From Myxococcales bacterium (GTDB lineage Bacteria > Myxococcota_A > Polyangia > Polyangiales > GCA-016699535): DNA of 64,000 bases. The DNA lies in assembly GCA_016699535.1 (NCBI GenBank), contig CP064980.1, positions 2,922,001 through 2,986,000 on the forward strand, written 5' to 3'. Numbering within the stretch: position 1 is the stretch's first letter; each line of letters begins with the position of its first letter. Below are positions 37,027 to 46,008 of the stretch, piece after piece. A model generated the notes under the pieces. The model saw only the letters and a list, made by a program, of their open reading frames with translations. It was not told where the DNA came from and searched no databases. A program made the position numbers and the translations under genes.

Positions 37027-37085
37027 CGGACCTACGAAAACCTCGGAAAAAGAGTGTTCGATTGACTTTCTTCTTGCTTGCAAAA
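37027..37085. repeat. Copy of the dispersed intergenic repeat
   Basis: CGGACCTACGAAAACCTCGG followed by AAAAAG (37027-37052) matches the arms of the element at 15105-15221, and GACTTTCTTCTTGCTTGCAA (37064-37083) is nearly identical, one mismatch, to 33630-33651. It lies in the 254-base gap between the zinc-ribbon and HU genes. Confidence 0.5.
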
Positions 37086-37131
37086 GCCAGCATAGTCCTG
37101 TCTTTTACGCTCTCAACTCTGCGCTTAATGC

Positions 37132-37169
37132 AAAAAAGGTAGTTGGTTGTGCAAACCAACTACCTTTTT
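37132..37169. terminator. Bidirectional terminator between zinc-ribbon gene and HU
   Basis: AAAAAGGTAGTTGGTT pairs with AACCAACTACCTTTTT around a short GTGCA loop, with A run on one side and T run on the other, serving both the plus-strand small gene and the minus-strand HU gene. Confidence 0.85.
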
Positions 37170-37194
37170 CATTCACTCATTGTTGCTGTAAAAC

Positions 37195-37509
37195 TTATGC
37201 AACCAAGTCTTTGAGCTTTTTCAATGCAGTCGCGCGGACTTTCTTGCTTGCGGGTTTTGCAGGAAAAACACGCTCTTGTTTGGTGAAAGGATCAATTCCC
37301 TTGCGCTCTTTGCGCGCTGGGATGCTTTTTACTTTGAGTTTCAACATATCAGGGATCACAAACTCACCTGGTCCACGCTTACCGAGCTCACGCTTTACTA
37401 GATCTTGAAGACCAGCAAAAATATTTGTGACCTCTTTTTTGGTAAGCCCCGACTTTTCTGAGAGCTCTCCGATGATTTGCGCTTTGGTCATACGCTTTCC
37501 GGTTGCCAT
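37195..37509 (-). CDS. HU-family DNA-binding protein
   Basis: 104 residues. Histone-like DNA-bending protein: KAQIIGELSEKSGLTKKEVT is the N-terminal dimerisation helix pair, VKRELGKRGPGEFVIPDMLK leads to the beta arms, and the C-terminal SKKVRATALKKLKDL is the final helix. The arm tip (KERKGIDPFTKQERVFPAKP) keeps the Pro that intercalates into DNA but diverges from the classical GRNPxTG sequence, and it is somewhat longer than the 90-residue norm. A clean ribosome binding site (GAGGACAGCC) precedes the ATG. Confidence 0.9.
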   Translation of the reverse strand: MATGKRMTKAQIIGELSEKSGLTKKEVTNIFAGLQDLVKRELGKRGPGEFVIPDMLKLKVKSIPARKERKGIDPFTKQERVFPAKPASKKVRATALKKLKDLVA

Positions 37510-37885
37510 GGGCTGTCCTCCTTTTTACGACAAAACGTCCGCGCGTAGGCCATTCCCACGCGTCAACTAGGCCATCTATGCATGCTGCTTTTCAGCCTGA
37601 CAAGTCAATTTCACACGTTTGTTAAAAAAAAAGCCCTTCTTTCAGGGATGTTTCCGGCTCAGCGCAGCCCAATCGCCAGGTTTTTGGCCCTCGACCTGCG
37701 AAGCAAACCGTGATTTGTCCACAGTTCATCCACATCACGGCAAGGACACTCACATTTCCTCGAAAAAGAACGGTTTTTTCATCGTAACATGCTGTTTTGT
37801 ATAGATTTTCTCGAAACAAGCCGATCTAAGCAAAGGAGCCTAAGATCCTACCAATTAGCTATTTTGAGGCCTTTTCCACAGGTTT
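37510..37885. other. Intergenic region upstream of HU and downstream of ybeY
   Basis: 376 bases with no protein gene that I can support. It contains a probable minus-strand terminator for ybeY: CCCTGAAAGAAGGG followed by a run of nine T on that strand (about 37623-37648 in plus coordinates). Three 9-mers one or two mismatches from the DnaA box TTATNCACA (TTGTCCACA and TCATCCACA within 37711-37733, TTTTCCACA around 37873) occur too, but no dnaA, dnaN or rpmH is near, so I do not call an origin. Confidence 0.5.
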
Positions 37886-38353
37886 TTAGGCCTTACTCAC
37901 TGCCTGGCAAAGCATGTCGGTCCGGGCTTTCATGCGCCGATCCTCGGCTGCCGTCCGATGGTCCATGCCAAGGAGATGAAGCAGGCCATGGGCCAGCAAA
38001 AAAGTGATCTCATCGAGCTCTGAGTGGCCTTTTTCGCGGGCTTGCCGAGCAGCCGTCGTCCTCGATATCACAACGTCTCCAAGCATCGAACAATCCATTT
38101 TACGTGGATCATCGATCTGCGGAAACGACAGCACATCCGTCGCCTTGTCCTTGTTTCGATACCGGCGATTCAATATTTGAATTTGCCGATCACCACAAAG
38201 CAGTAATGAAAGCTCGCAATTCTTCAAGCCTAACACTTGCATCATTCGCTTTGCGCGCTGAACGATGGCTCTTTTGAGCTGTGGTGAAGGACGAACGCCG
38301 CGCAGCTCAAGTCCTACAGACAACTTATCAGTCGTGGATTTATTCTTCGGCAC
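37886..38353 (-). CDS. ybeY: Endoribonuclease YbeY
   Basis: 155 residues. Zinc-dependent rRNA-processing endonuclease; the His3 motif is LAHGLLHLLGMDH (H-x3-H-x5-H), preceded by LSLLLCGDRQIQILNRRYRN and DKATDVLSFPQID, which are typical of the family. Stands divergent from accC with about 40 bases between starts, so their promoters overlap. A likely terminator lies downstream around 37630. Confidence 0.94.
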   Translation of the reverse strand: MPKNKSTTDKLSVGLELRGVRPSPQLKRAIVQRAKRMMQVLGLKNCELSLLLCGDRQIQILNRRYRNKDKATDVLSFPQIDDPRKMDCSMLGDVVISRTTAARQAREKGHSELDEITFLLAHGLLHLLGMDHRTAAEDRRMKARTDMLCQAVSKA

Positions 38354-38392
38354 CCGCTACTCTCCCCTTTCGACAATGTGGAGAAAAGTACG

Positions 38393-39756
38393 ATGTTTAG
38401 CAAGTTACTAATTGCCAACCGAGGAGAAATCGCAGTGCGTATCGCGCGGACAGCCGAACGCATGGGGATTAGCACCGTCGCTATATACAGCGAAGCAGAA
38501 GAAAAAGCGCCTCACGCAACGGCCTGTGATGAAGCGCGCTTGGTTGGACCTGCACCAGTAGCGCAATCCTATCTTAATGCAGAGGCCATCATTGCAGCGG
38601 CCAAAGAGACCGGCGCCGCAGCCATCCATCCCGGATACGGTCTTTTGAGCGAAAATGCCGACTTCGCTCAGGCGGTCACCGAGGCTGGGCTGACTTTCGT
38701 GGGTCCAAGTGCGGAAACATTGCGTGCCTTTGGCGATAAAACCCAAGCCAAGCACATCGCAATACAAGCAGGCGTACGCACTCTACCGAGCAGTCCAGCG
38801 CTAAAAGACCTTTCAGAAGCCCACAAGTATCTGGACGAGATAGGTTTTCCTTTGATGGTCAAAGCCGCTCACGGCGGCGGAGGCATCGGCATGCAGCTTG
38901 TTCGCTCGAAAGAGAGCTCAGCGAAGCCTTTGGCAAATGTCAAAGTCGCGCACAAAGTGCCTTCGGAAAAAACGAAGTGTACTTGGAAAAAGCCATCGAC
39001 CGGCCGAGGCACGTTGAAATCCAATTAGCGGCGGATCATCACGGCAAAGTGATTGCACTTGGTGAGCGAGAATGCAGCATTCAAAGACGTCATCAGAAAA
39101 TCATCGAAGAGAGCCCCGCTCCTGCGCTCGCTGGCCTTCCTGACGAAGACTTGTGTCGCGATCAGCTGTCCGGCGCAGCCGTCAGCATGTTCGAAGAAGC
39201 GAACTACCGCAACCTGGGAACCTGCGAGTTTATTATGGATGAAATAGGCCATTTCTATTTTCTTGAAGTCAATGCACGACTGCAAGTTGAGCATACCGTC
39301 ACCGAGATGTGCACCGGAATCGATTTAGTCGAACAACAACTCAATATCGCCGCCGGGGAGAAACTCCCGGACGCACTGGAAAAAACGCTGCCAACCGGAC
39401 ACGCCATAGAAGCAAGAATTTGCGCTGAAAACCCGGCGATGGATTTTTTGCCTAGCCCTGGCTACATTGAAGAGTTGCGCTGGCCACCCATGGGCGCGGG
39501 CAGGCTTCGTGTTGATTCGGGGGTGCAGATCGATTTTGAAGTGACTCCGTACTATGACTCTTTAATTGCAAAGGTGATTGCGCACGCGCCAACTCGCCAT
39601 CAAGCCCTATTGATCCTTGATCGAGCGCTAGGCGGCGCAGTGATCTCCCCACTGACCACAAACATCGATTTCGTGCGTAGTGTATTAGGAAACCAGGCCT
39701 TTAAGGCAGGCCAATACGATACAGAATTCGTGACTCGTCTTGGAATGTCCGAGTGA
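38393..39756 (+). CDS. accC: Acetyl-CoA carboxylase biotin carboxylase subunit, single-base frameshift
   Basis: ATP-dependent carboxylation of biotin, first step of fatty acid synthesis. ATG 38393 follows GGAGAAAAG. N-terminal MFSKLLIANRGEIAVRIART and IHPGYGLLSENADFA, then the ATP-grasp GGGGIGMQLVRSKE, after which the frame is lost. One base added near the AAAGAGAG at 38909-38916 restores KEELSEAFGKCQSRAQSAFG and joins the second frame (KAIDRPRHVEIQL, FLEVNARLQVEHTVTEM, HAIEARICAEN, TPYYDSLIAKVI). Corrected length 454 residues, the normal size. accB is not adjacent. The gene is essential in most bacteria, so an assembly error is likely. Confidence 0.94.
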
Positions 39757-39818
39757 CGAGAGTAAGATTCTGCCAACAAAACTAATTTGCTCACTTAGCT
39801 CACCAAGAGGAGCCAGCG

Positions 39819-41396
39819 ATGGACCTTAAACAATACCGCATCGACGTTAGCAACGTCACCCGCAACCCCTCTGTTGCAGAACTTTACGAACTTGCCTTGG
39901 CCTACGAAAAAGGCACAGCTGTCTCTTCAACCGGCGCTCTCATTGCTTATTCCGGCGAAAAAACTGGCCGCAGCCCCAACGACAAGCGTGTTGTCAATGA
40001 TCCCCAAAGCACGAACGACGTTTGGTGGGGCAACGTAAACATCAAACTTGACGAGCAAGCCTTTCAAATCAACCGCGAACGTGCACGGGACTACCTGAAC
40101 ACCCGCGGCCATCTCTACGTGATCGATGGATTTGCCGGTTGGGAAAAAGAAAACCGCATCAAAGTCCGCATCATCTGCGAGCGCGCTTATCACGCCTTGT
40201 TCATGAAAAACATGCTGATTCGCCCCACCGAAGATGAACTCAAATCCTTTGGGGATCCTGACTACGTGGTGTTCAACGCAGGACGCTTTCCTGCCAACCG
40301 CTACACCACCGGCATGACTTCCAAAACAAGCGTGGATTTGAGCTTCAAGGATCGCGAAATCGTGATTCTCGGTACCGAATACGCCGGTGAGATGAAAAAG
40401 GGCGTCTTCACCATCATGAACTATTTGATGCCGAAACGAAACATTCTGTCGATGCACTGCTCGGCTAACGAAGGAGACGATCCCAAAGACGTTTCCATCT
40501 TCTTCGGACTCTCTGGCACGGGTAAAACCACGCTATCCGCTGACCCCAATCGCAAACTGATTGGCGATGATGAACATTGCTGGAGCGATCAAGGCGTCTC
40601 CAACATCGAAGGCGGCTGCTATGCCAAGGTGATCGATCTTTCAAAAGAGGCTGAGCCTGAAATTTACGATGCGATTCGTTTCGGATCGGTGCTTGAAAAT
40701 GTCGTTTACTCACAACAGACGCATGAAGTCGACTATGCCGACACCAGCATCACGCAAAACACGCGCTGCTCCTACCCCATCGAGTTTATCGACAACGCCA
40801 AGATCCCTTGCGTTGCCGGTCATGCCAAAAATGTGGTGTTCCTTACCTGCGATGCCTTCAGCGTCTTGCCTCCGGTCAGCGAGCTTAGCCCCGAGCAAGC
40901 CATGTACCACTTCATCAGTGGCTACACAGCCAAAGTAGCGGGCACTGAAGTCGGCGTCACCGAACCCGAAGCAACTTTCTCCGCGTGCTTTGGTGCACCC
41001 TTCATGGTTTGGCATCCGGCGAAATACGCCGAGCTTTTGGCCGAACGCATTCGCAAACACAACGCCAAAGTCTGGCTAGTGAACACCGGTTGGTCCGGCG
41101 GCCCTTACGGCATCGGCAAACGGATGAGCATTGCACACACCCGCGCCATCATCGATGGCATTCACAGCGGCGCTTTGGAAAAGTCGGAAAAAGTAAAAGA
41201 CCCCATCTTTGGTTTTATGATTCCCAAAGCATGTCCCGGCGTTCCCCCAGAAGTCTTGCAACCCGCCAACACCTGGAAAGACAAAAAGGCCTTTGAAGAG
41301 ACAGCTAAGAAACTCGCCAAACGTTTCCAAGAAAACTTCAAACGCTTCGAAGAAGGCGCCTCCGAAGCCATCATCAATGCAGGGCCCAAGCTCTAA
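39819..41396 (+). CDS. pckA: Phosphoenolpyruvate carboxykinase (ATP)
   Basis: 525 residues, the usual size. Makes PEP from oxaloacetate in gluconeogenesis. The kinase-1a P-loop FFGLSGTGKTTLSADP and kinase-2 LIGDDEHCWSDQGVSNIEGG are clear, along with ALIAYSGEKTGRSPNDKRV near the start, RFPANRYTTGMTSKTSVDLS and NTGWSGGPYGIGKRM. Ribosome binding site AGAGGAG is 8 bases before the ATG. Ends in a bidirectional terminator. Confidence 0.97.
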   Translation: MDLKQYRIDVSNVTRNPSVAELYELALAYEKGTAVSSTGALIAYSGEKTGRSPNDKRVVNDPQSTNDVWWGNVNIKLDEQAFQINRERARDYLNTRGHLYVIDGFAGWEKENRIKVRIICERAYHALFMKNMLIRPTEDELKSFGDPDYVVFNAGRFPANRYTTGMTSKTSVDLSFKDREIVILGTEYAGEMKKGVFTIMNYLMPKRNILSMHCSANEGDDPKDVSIFFGLSGTGKTTLSADPNRKLIGDDEHCWSDQGVSNIEGGCYAKVIDLSKEAEPEIYDAIRFGSVLENVVYSQQTHEVDYADTSITQNTRCSYPIEFIDNAKIPCVAGHAKNVVFLTCDAFSVLPPVSELSPEQAMYHFISGYTAKVAGTEVGVTEPEATFSACFGAPFMVWHPAKYAELLAERIRKHNAKVWLVNTGWSGGPYGIGKRMSIAHTRAIIDGIHSGALEKSEKVKDPIFGFMIPKACPGVPPEVLQPANTWKDKKAFEETAKKLAKRFQENFKRFEEGASEAIINAGPKL

Positions 41397-41407
41397 ACAG
41401 AAATGAA

Positions 41408-41448
41408 AACGGAGACCTTCCTAACCATTGTATTGGAAGGTCCCCGTT
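41408..41448. terminator. Bidirectional terminator after pckA
   Basis: AACGGAGACCTTCC (41408-41421) pairs with GGAAGGTCCCCGTT (41435-41448), 14 positions with one mismatch, around a 13-base loop. Flanking A and T tracts make it usable from both sides for pckA and the convergent membrane-protein gene. Confidence 0.8.
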
Positions 41449-41460
41449 GACAAAAACCGT

Positions 41461-42703
41461 TTATGGTTTTGGTAGGCTTTCTCTAAAACAGCCCATCAGT
41501 ATGCTGGTAAAGGACTGTTCGACAAGCGACTGATCTTCGACGGCTCCTCGCGCTACTGCCTCCGTGACCATGCAAATCGCAACCCGGAAGTCTGCAAACA
41601 CTCGGAAGGCCAAAGGTCCAAGCGCTCGACCGTAGTCATCAAGAATTACGAGCGCTTCTCTCAGTGCCGCTACTACTTTCTGCAAAAGCTCTGGATCAAC
41701 TTGTTTGCCCATCAAAATCGCCCTAATGAGCGTATGCAACAACCCGACGAGCCCACGGTAAAGTTCTAGGGCGGCGCCACAAGCAGCTTCATCACCGTCT
41801 AAACAAGCAAGCATTTTTTCATGAGCTTCTGCAAGCTTGTCGGTCACAGCCTTGACTTCTTCATTGGCGTCACCAGCATTCGATTGTGAAGCGACAATCC
41901 ATGCGTTGGAGGCATAGGTCTCAAGTTGGCTTTCGATAGCGAGTAGCTCTTCGGCCAGTTGCGTCGGATCCAGAGGGCTTTTCGGATGACCGTTAATGTC
42001 AACGATTGTCTTGAGAGCGTCGTTGCTTGCCGAGGAGGCCTCAGCCGCTTGGCGGACACTGATCGGACGACTACCCACTTGAATACCACCTGAATTCCAA
42101 ACATTCAGGATTAGGAGGTAAATTGCGTAAATAACAATCAACCCAAGAGCCAAGAGCAGCAACGCGCCAGCAACAGGGAGTTCAAAGCCAGTTTGCGCAT
42201 GAGCTTTGCCCGGAAGCACAAGTTCCGAAAGAGCTTTGTCGATAAATGCCAATGCGTTTTGGGTTGCTGAGGCATCGTCCGCAGCGGAGACGGCTGCTCC
42301 CACCGTTGGGAAGCGCTCATAGAATTTCGCGCGAAGAAATCGCTCAATAATAATCGCCACGCCCGGATGATCGCTAACGGCTATGAGAACGGACAAAGTC
42401 TTGATCGCCATATCAAATTTCTCGCCATTGTTTGCAAAAAGAGCCGCGATGATTTCCCTATTAATCGTATCGCCGCAAACGGTGAGCGCGGTATCAAAAG
42501 CTGGATTGGTGATGAAATTATCCAGGCAAGTGTTTACATCGTCCCAAGGCGTATTGAAACTCAGGGCAAAATCCGTGGCCAGGGAAAGCAGTGGTTTTTC
42601 GTTGGAAAAATGTGCCAGGGCCAGCGAAGGACATCACAGAGAGTAAGATGGTGGTCACCAGACGTAAGGCAAAGGTAGGTTTATTCATTATGTTAAGCTG
42701 CAT
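41461..42703 (-). CDS. Exported single-pass protein of unknown function, single-base frameshift
   Basis: GGAGGAAGTGAA precedes the ATG at 42703. That frame encodes a signal peptide (LVTTILLSVMS) and then stops after about 62 residues. Removing one base around 42615-42630 (for example the extra T in TCCTTCGCTGG) gives SSLALAHFSNEKPLLSLATD, continuing without stops into the long frame that ends at 41461; net 413 residues. Internally there is a second hydrophobic segment (GALLLLALGLIVIYAIYLLI) and Cys-containing helices. No family recognised. The correction is inferred from reading continuity and the signal peptide; the single long frame alone would start at 42411 without one. Confidence 0.7.
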
Positions 42704-43012
42704 TTCACTTCCTCCGACAGCTTGAACATGCAGGAAGTGTGCCCAGAGGCAAGGCAAAAACCGCCCTACATGTGCGCGCAGAAAAACAGCAATAAAAACG
42801 ACTCCCCATGTGTGCTCAAGGGGATAGCGGCACACTCTCGTTCACGACACGCCGCGTCATAAGCACGCGCTTTGCCGAACAATAGCCCCCAGCAGGGCAG
42901 ACACTCAATGCAAACCTTGCCTACATGTCCGTGTCGTTCGAGAACAACGCGGGCAGTGTAATTTCAACGACGCCGGGGCACCGTCAAGGCAATAGTAGAT
43001 CGAGCAAAAAAC
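42704..43012. other. Gap between the enolase and membrane-protein genes
   Basis: 309 bases downstream of enolase on the same strand. I see no gene in it. It holds two related CCTACATGT copies (about 42769-42777 and 42921-42929), but no clear terminator or promoter that I can support. Confidence 0.4.
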
Positions 43013-44296
43013 TTACCGCTGCCCGGCTATCGTGCTGCGGCCTGCGTAGCGGGCTTTGCTTCCTAGGCTTTCTTCGATGCGCAAAAGCTGGTTGTACTTG
43101 GCGATGCGCTCGGAGCGTGAGGCTGAACCCGTCTTGATTTGGCCAGCGGCAGTTGCCACCGCCAAATGAGCGATAAAGGTATCTTCAGTCTCGCCGCTAC
43201 GATGTGAAACGATGTTGCTGTAGCCGTGCTCTGCACCAAGGGCCATGGTGGCCAAGGTTTCGCTGACCGAGCCGATTTGGTTGACTTTGACAAGCACCGC
43301 GTTGGCCACTTTCTTTTCAATGCCCATCTTGAGGCGCTTGACGTTGGTCACGAACAAATCATCACCCACAAGTTGGGTGCGCTTGCCAAGCTTGTCGGTC
43401 AAGGCTTTCCAGCCCTCCCAATCGTCTTCAGAGCATCCATCTTCAATGGACGCAATCGGATAATCGCCACAAAGTTTTTCGTAGATGCCAATCAACTCTT
43501 CTGCACTGCGCGCTTTGCCATCAAAGGTGTATGTCTTGCTCTTGGCATCGTAGAATTCACTGGCGGCACAATCGAGGGCCAAGACCACGTCATCACCGAG
43601 CTTGTAGCCAGCTTTTTCAACCGCTTGAGCAATGTAAGCCAGCGCTTCGGCATTGCTTGCAAGCTGAGGCGCAAAACCGCCTTCATCGCCCACGTTGGTT
43701 GCAAGGCCTTTGGACTTGAGCAGCGCTTTGAGGTGATGAAAAATCTCAGCACCGCAACGCAAGGCTTCGGAAAAGCTGGGTCTACCCACCGGCATGACCA
43801 TGAACTCTTGGATTTCCATGCCATTGTCAGCATGCTCACCGCCATTGATGATATTCATCATTGGAGCAGGCAGCAAAGGCTCTTTACCCTGCGCAAGATA
43901 CTGCCAAAGGGCTTTATCCTCTGAAGCGGCTGCTGCTCGCGCTACGGCAAGGGAGACGCCCAAAATCGCATTGGCGCCTAATTTGGACTTGGTGTCGGTG
44001 CCATCAAGCTTAATCATGATGTCATCGATGCCTTTTTGATCTATGGCATCTTTGCCCATCAAAGCTTCGGCAATCACGCCGCCCACATGTTTCACCGCCT
44101 GCTGCACGCCCTTACCGAGATAGCGATGCTTATCGCCATCGCGCAGCTCGTGCGCCTCGTGCTCACCGGTCGATGCACCAGAGGGCACCGCGGCTCGGCC
44201 AAAACTGCCATCTTGGAGGGTTATTTCCACCTCGACCGTGGGATTGCCCCGTGAATCGAGGATTTCGCGTGCGTGAATTTGCTTGATCGTGCTCAT
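43013..44296 (-). CDS. eno: Enolase
   Basis: 427 residues from ATG 44296 (GGAG upstream). Interconverts 2-phosphoglycerate and PEP. Recognised by IKQIHAREILDSRGNPTVEV, the GASTGEHEA loop (catalytic Lys and Glu region), VGDEGGFAPQL, SIEDGCSEDDWEGW, QLVGDDLFVTNVKRL, LVKVNQIGSVSETL and SHRSGETEDTFIAHL. Intact and of usual length. Upstream of the frameshifted membrane gene on the same strand, 309 bases apart. Confidence 0.97.
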   Translation of the reverse strand: MSTIKQIHAREILDSRGNPTVEVEITLQDGSFGRAAVPSGASTGEHEAHELRDGDKHRYLGKGVQQAVKHVGGVIAEALMGKDAIDQKGIDDIMIKLDGTDTKSKLGANAILGVSLAVARAAAASEDKALWQYLAQGKEPLLPAPMMNIINGGEHADNGMEIQEFMVMPVGRPSFSEALRCGAEIFHHLKALLKSKGLATNVGDEGGFAPQLASNAEALAYIAQAVEKAGYKLGDDVVLALDCAASEFYDAKSKTYTFDGKARSAEELIGIYEKLCGDYPIASIEDGCSEDDWEGWKALTDKLGKRTQLVGDDLFVTNVKRLKMGIEKKVANAVLVKVNQIGSVSETLATMALGAEHGYSNIVSHRSGETEDTFIAHLAVATAAGQIKTGSASRSERIAKYNQLLRIEESLGSKARYAGRSTIAGQR

Positions 44297-44361
44297 GCGC
44301 TCCATCTACTGCTAACGCGCAAGCTTTTCAATCCTAAAAAGCGAAGGTCAACAAAATGCCT

Positions 44362-45087
44362 CTATCGGTGATGCTGCTCAACCATCAAAGAATAAGCCTT
44401 CTTTTGCCTCTCTTTGACGCTGCCGTGGGCTTTTTCTGCGGCCGAGGGGCAGAGCTCGTTCAGCGGACACAACGCACATTGAGGCTTTCGGGCCAGACAC
44501 ACGTAGCGACCGTGCAGGACCAATCGATGGCCCAAATCAACCCAAGAGTGTTTAGCAAAGATGGCGCAAAGATCGGCTTCGACTTTCACCGGATTGTCGT
44601 GATGGGTTAAGCCGAGACGTCGCGCCACACGACCGGCATGCGTGTCAATCGTCATGCCTGAAGCGATGCCAAAAGCTGTACCCAGCACCACATTGGCTGT
44701 CTTGCGCGCCACGCCTGGAAGGTTAAGCAGATCTTCCATTGTGCGAGGCACCTCGCTGTCAAACTCGCAAGCGATGATCTGTGAAGCACCGCATATGGAC
44801 TTCGTTTTGTTTTTGTAAAATCCCGTAGGACGAATCACTTGCTCAACTTCACTGCGATCGGCCTCCGCTAATGCTTTGGGCTTAGGCCACCGACGAAAAA
44901 GCTCAGGCGTGACGCGATTCACACCCTTGTCCGTACTTTGCGCACTTAGAATCACTGCCACCAGAAGCTGCCAGGGCGAAGAAAAATCAAGTTCGCATTT
45001 GGGATGCTCGATGGTCTTTTTCAAACGACTTGCAATTGCTCGGCGCCGAGCTTGCTCTTTTTTATTCGGATCCACAGTGAGCGACAT
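44362..45087 (-). CDS. nth: Endonuclease III
   Basis: 241 residues from ATG 45087; the frame opens 13 codons further upstream. DNA glycosylase/AP lyase for oxidised pyrimidines. Visible features: the SSPWQLLVAVILSAQSTDKGVN segment, the HhH motif LPGVARKTANVVLG with the catalytic Lys, the catalytic Asp in MTIDTHAGRVARRLG, and a 4Fe-4S cluster motif CLARKPQCALCPLNELC (C-x6-C-x2-C-x5-C). Lies downstream of the exported TPR gene on the same strand. Confidence 0.95.
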   Translation of the reverse strand: MSLTVDPNKKEQARRRAIASRLKKTIEHPKCELDFSSPWQLLVAVILSAQSTDKGVNRVTPELFRRWPKPKALAEADRSEVEQVIRPTGFYKNKTKSICGASQIIACEFDSEVPRTMEDLLNLPGVARKTANVVLGTAFGIASGMTIDTHAGRVARRLGLTHHDNPVKVEADLCAIFAKHSWVDLGHRLVLHGRYVCLARKPQCALCPLNELCPSAAEKAHGSVKERQKKAYSLMVEQHHR

Positions 45088-45142
45088 GCGGGGAGTTTGG
45101 CAAAAGCCTGCACTTTTGCAATGCACAACAGTTTAGCTTTAG

Positions 45143-46003
45143 TTAGGGGCTTTTCTTAGCGCTTTTGAGTTTGCGCAGAAGCTCGGCGCGAAGCTCGGCC
45201 ATGGCAGGCGCCCGTTTTCGTGCTGCTGGCAACGCCTCTAAAGCCGCCAGAGCGCTTTGATACGCCATGATAGCATCCTGTCTTTTTTGACTCTCAAGCA
45301 ATAGATCACCCTTTAACACCAGGCCATGCGGCGATGTCCTCATCTTTTGCGGCAAGCTCTGCACACGCTCCAAAGCCTTTTTGTAATTGCCCCGTTTTCG
45401 CTCCAAATCGATGGCAAAACGCATAAGAGATACGACCGGACCAAGAGCTTTGAGCCCATCATCAATTCCGGCAAGCGCTCTATCAAAGGATTGAGGACCA
45501 AGGCTAGCCACCCACTCAGCACGCTGCACATAAAGCTTCGGCGAAGCCACGCCAAGCACGATAGCGGAACTTAAGTCATCAACAGCTTGCGGTGTTTTAT
45601 TTAACTTGAAGTACACAGCAGCTCGCTCGATTCGAGCTTTTGCGTGCTTCGGCTGCTTTTTAATAAAACGACTCAAGTTCGTCTCGGCGCGTTGCCACTC
45701 TTCTTTTTTGGCAAACAACATTCCGACATAAAGGTCAACCTCGCTCAGCTTAGGCGCCAACGTTTTGGCAAGCTGGTAGTCAGCATAGGCGGACTGAAAA
45801 TCACCGTGGCTAGCGTGCAGCTCCCCTCGATCGAGATAAAGCTTTGCATTACCTGGATCGTTGGCAATTTTTCTATTAACAGCGTCGATGCGCTCATGCA
45901 CACCGCCGTGTGCGAAAACTGTAGCCACAGTTAGGCACCGCACCACGGTCCACAGAACGGCCCAGCTCAACCAACGCTTTGTTTCTCTAAACACTAGCAA
46001 CAT
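45143..46003 (-). CDS. Exported TPR-repeat protein
   Basis: 286 residues with an N-terminal signal peptide (WAVLWTVVRCLTVATVFAHG) followed by about six tetratricopeptide helices (AKLYLDRGELHASHGDFQSA, EVDLYVGMLFAKKEEWQRAE, AKARIERAAVYFKLNKTPQA, ASPKLYVQRAEWVASLG). TPRs bind partner proteins, so this is likely a periplasmic scaffold. Starts only 5 bases after the end of the upstream phosphatase lipoprotein gene on the same strand, so both are in one operon. Confidence 0.85.
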   Translation of the reverse strand: MLLVFRETKRWLSWAVLWTVVRCLTVATVFAHGGVHERIDAVNRKIANDPGNAKLYLDRGELHASHGDFQSAYADYQLAKTLAPKLSEVDLYVGMLFAKKEEWQRAETNLSRFIKKQPKHAKARIERAAVYFKLNKTPQAVDDLSSAIVLGVASPKLYVQRAEWVASLGPQSFDRALAGIDDGLKALGPVVSLMRFAIDLERKRGNYKKALERVQSLPQKMRTSPHGLVLKGDLLLESQKRQDAIMAYQSALAALEALPAARKRAPAMAELRAELLRKLKSAKKSP

Positions 46004-46008
46004 CGGCC

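Noticed and set aside
37710..37880. Chromosome origin
   Set aside because: Boxes are imperfect and no origin-linked genes are present.
43226..43924. 232-residue plus-strand ORF
   Set aside because: Antisense shadow of enolase, with no ribosome binding site or homology that I can see.
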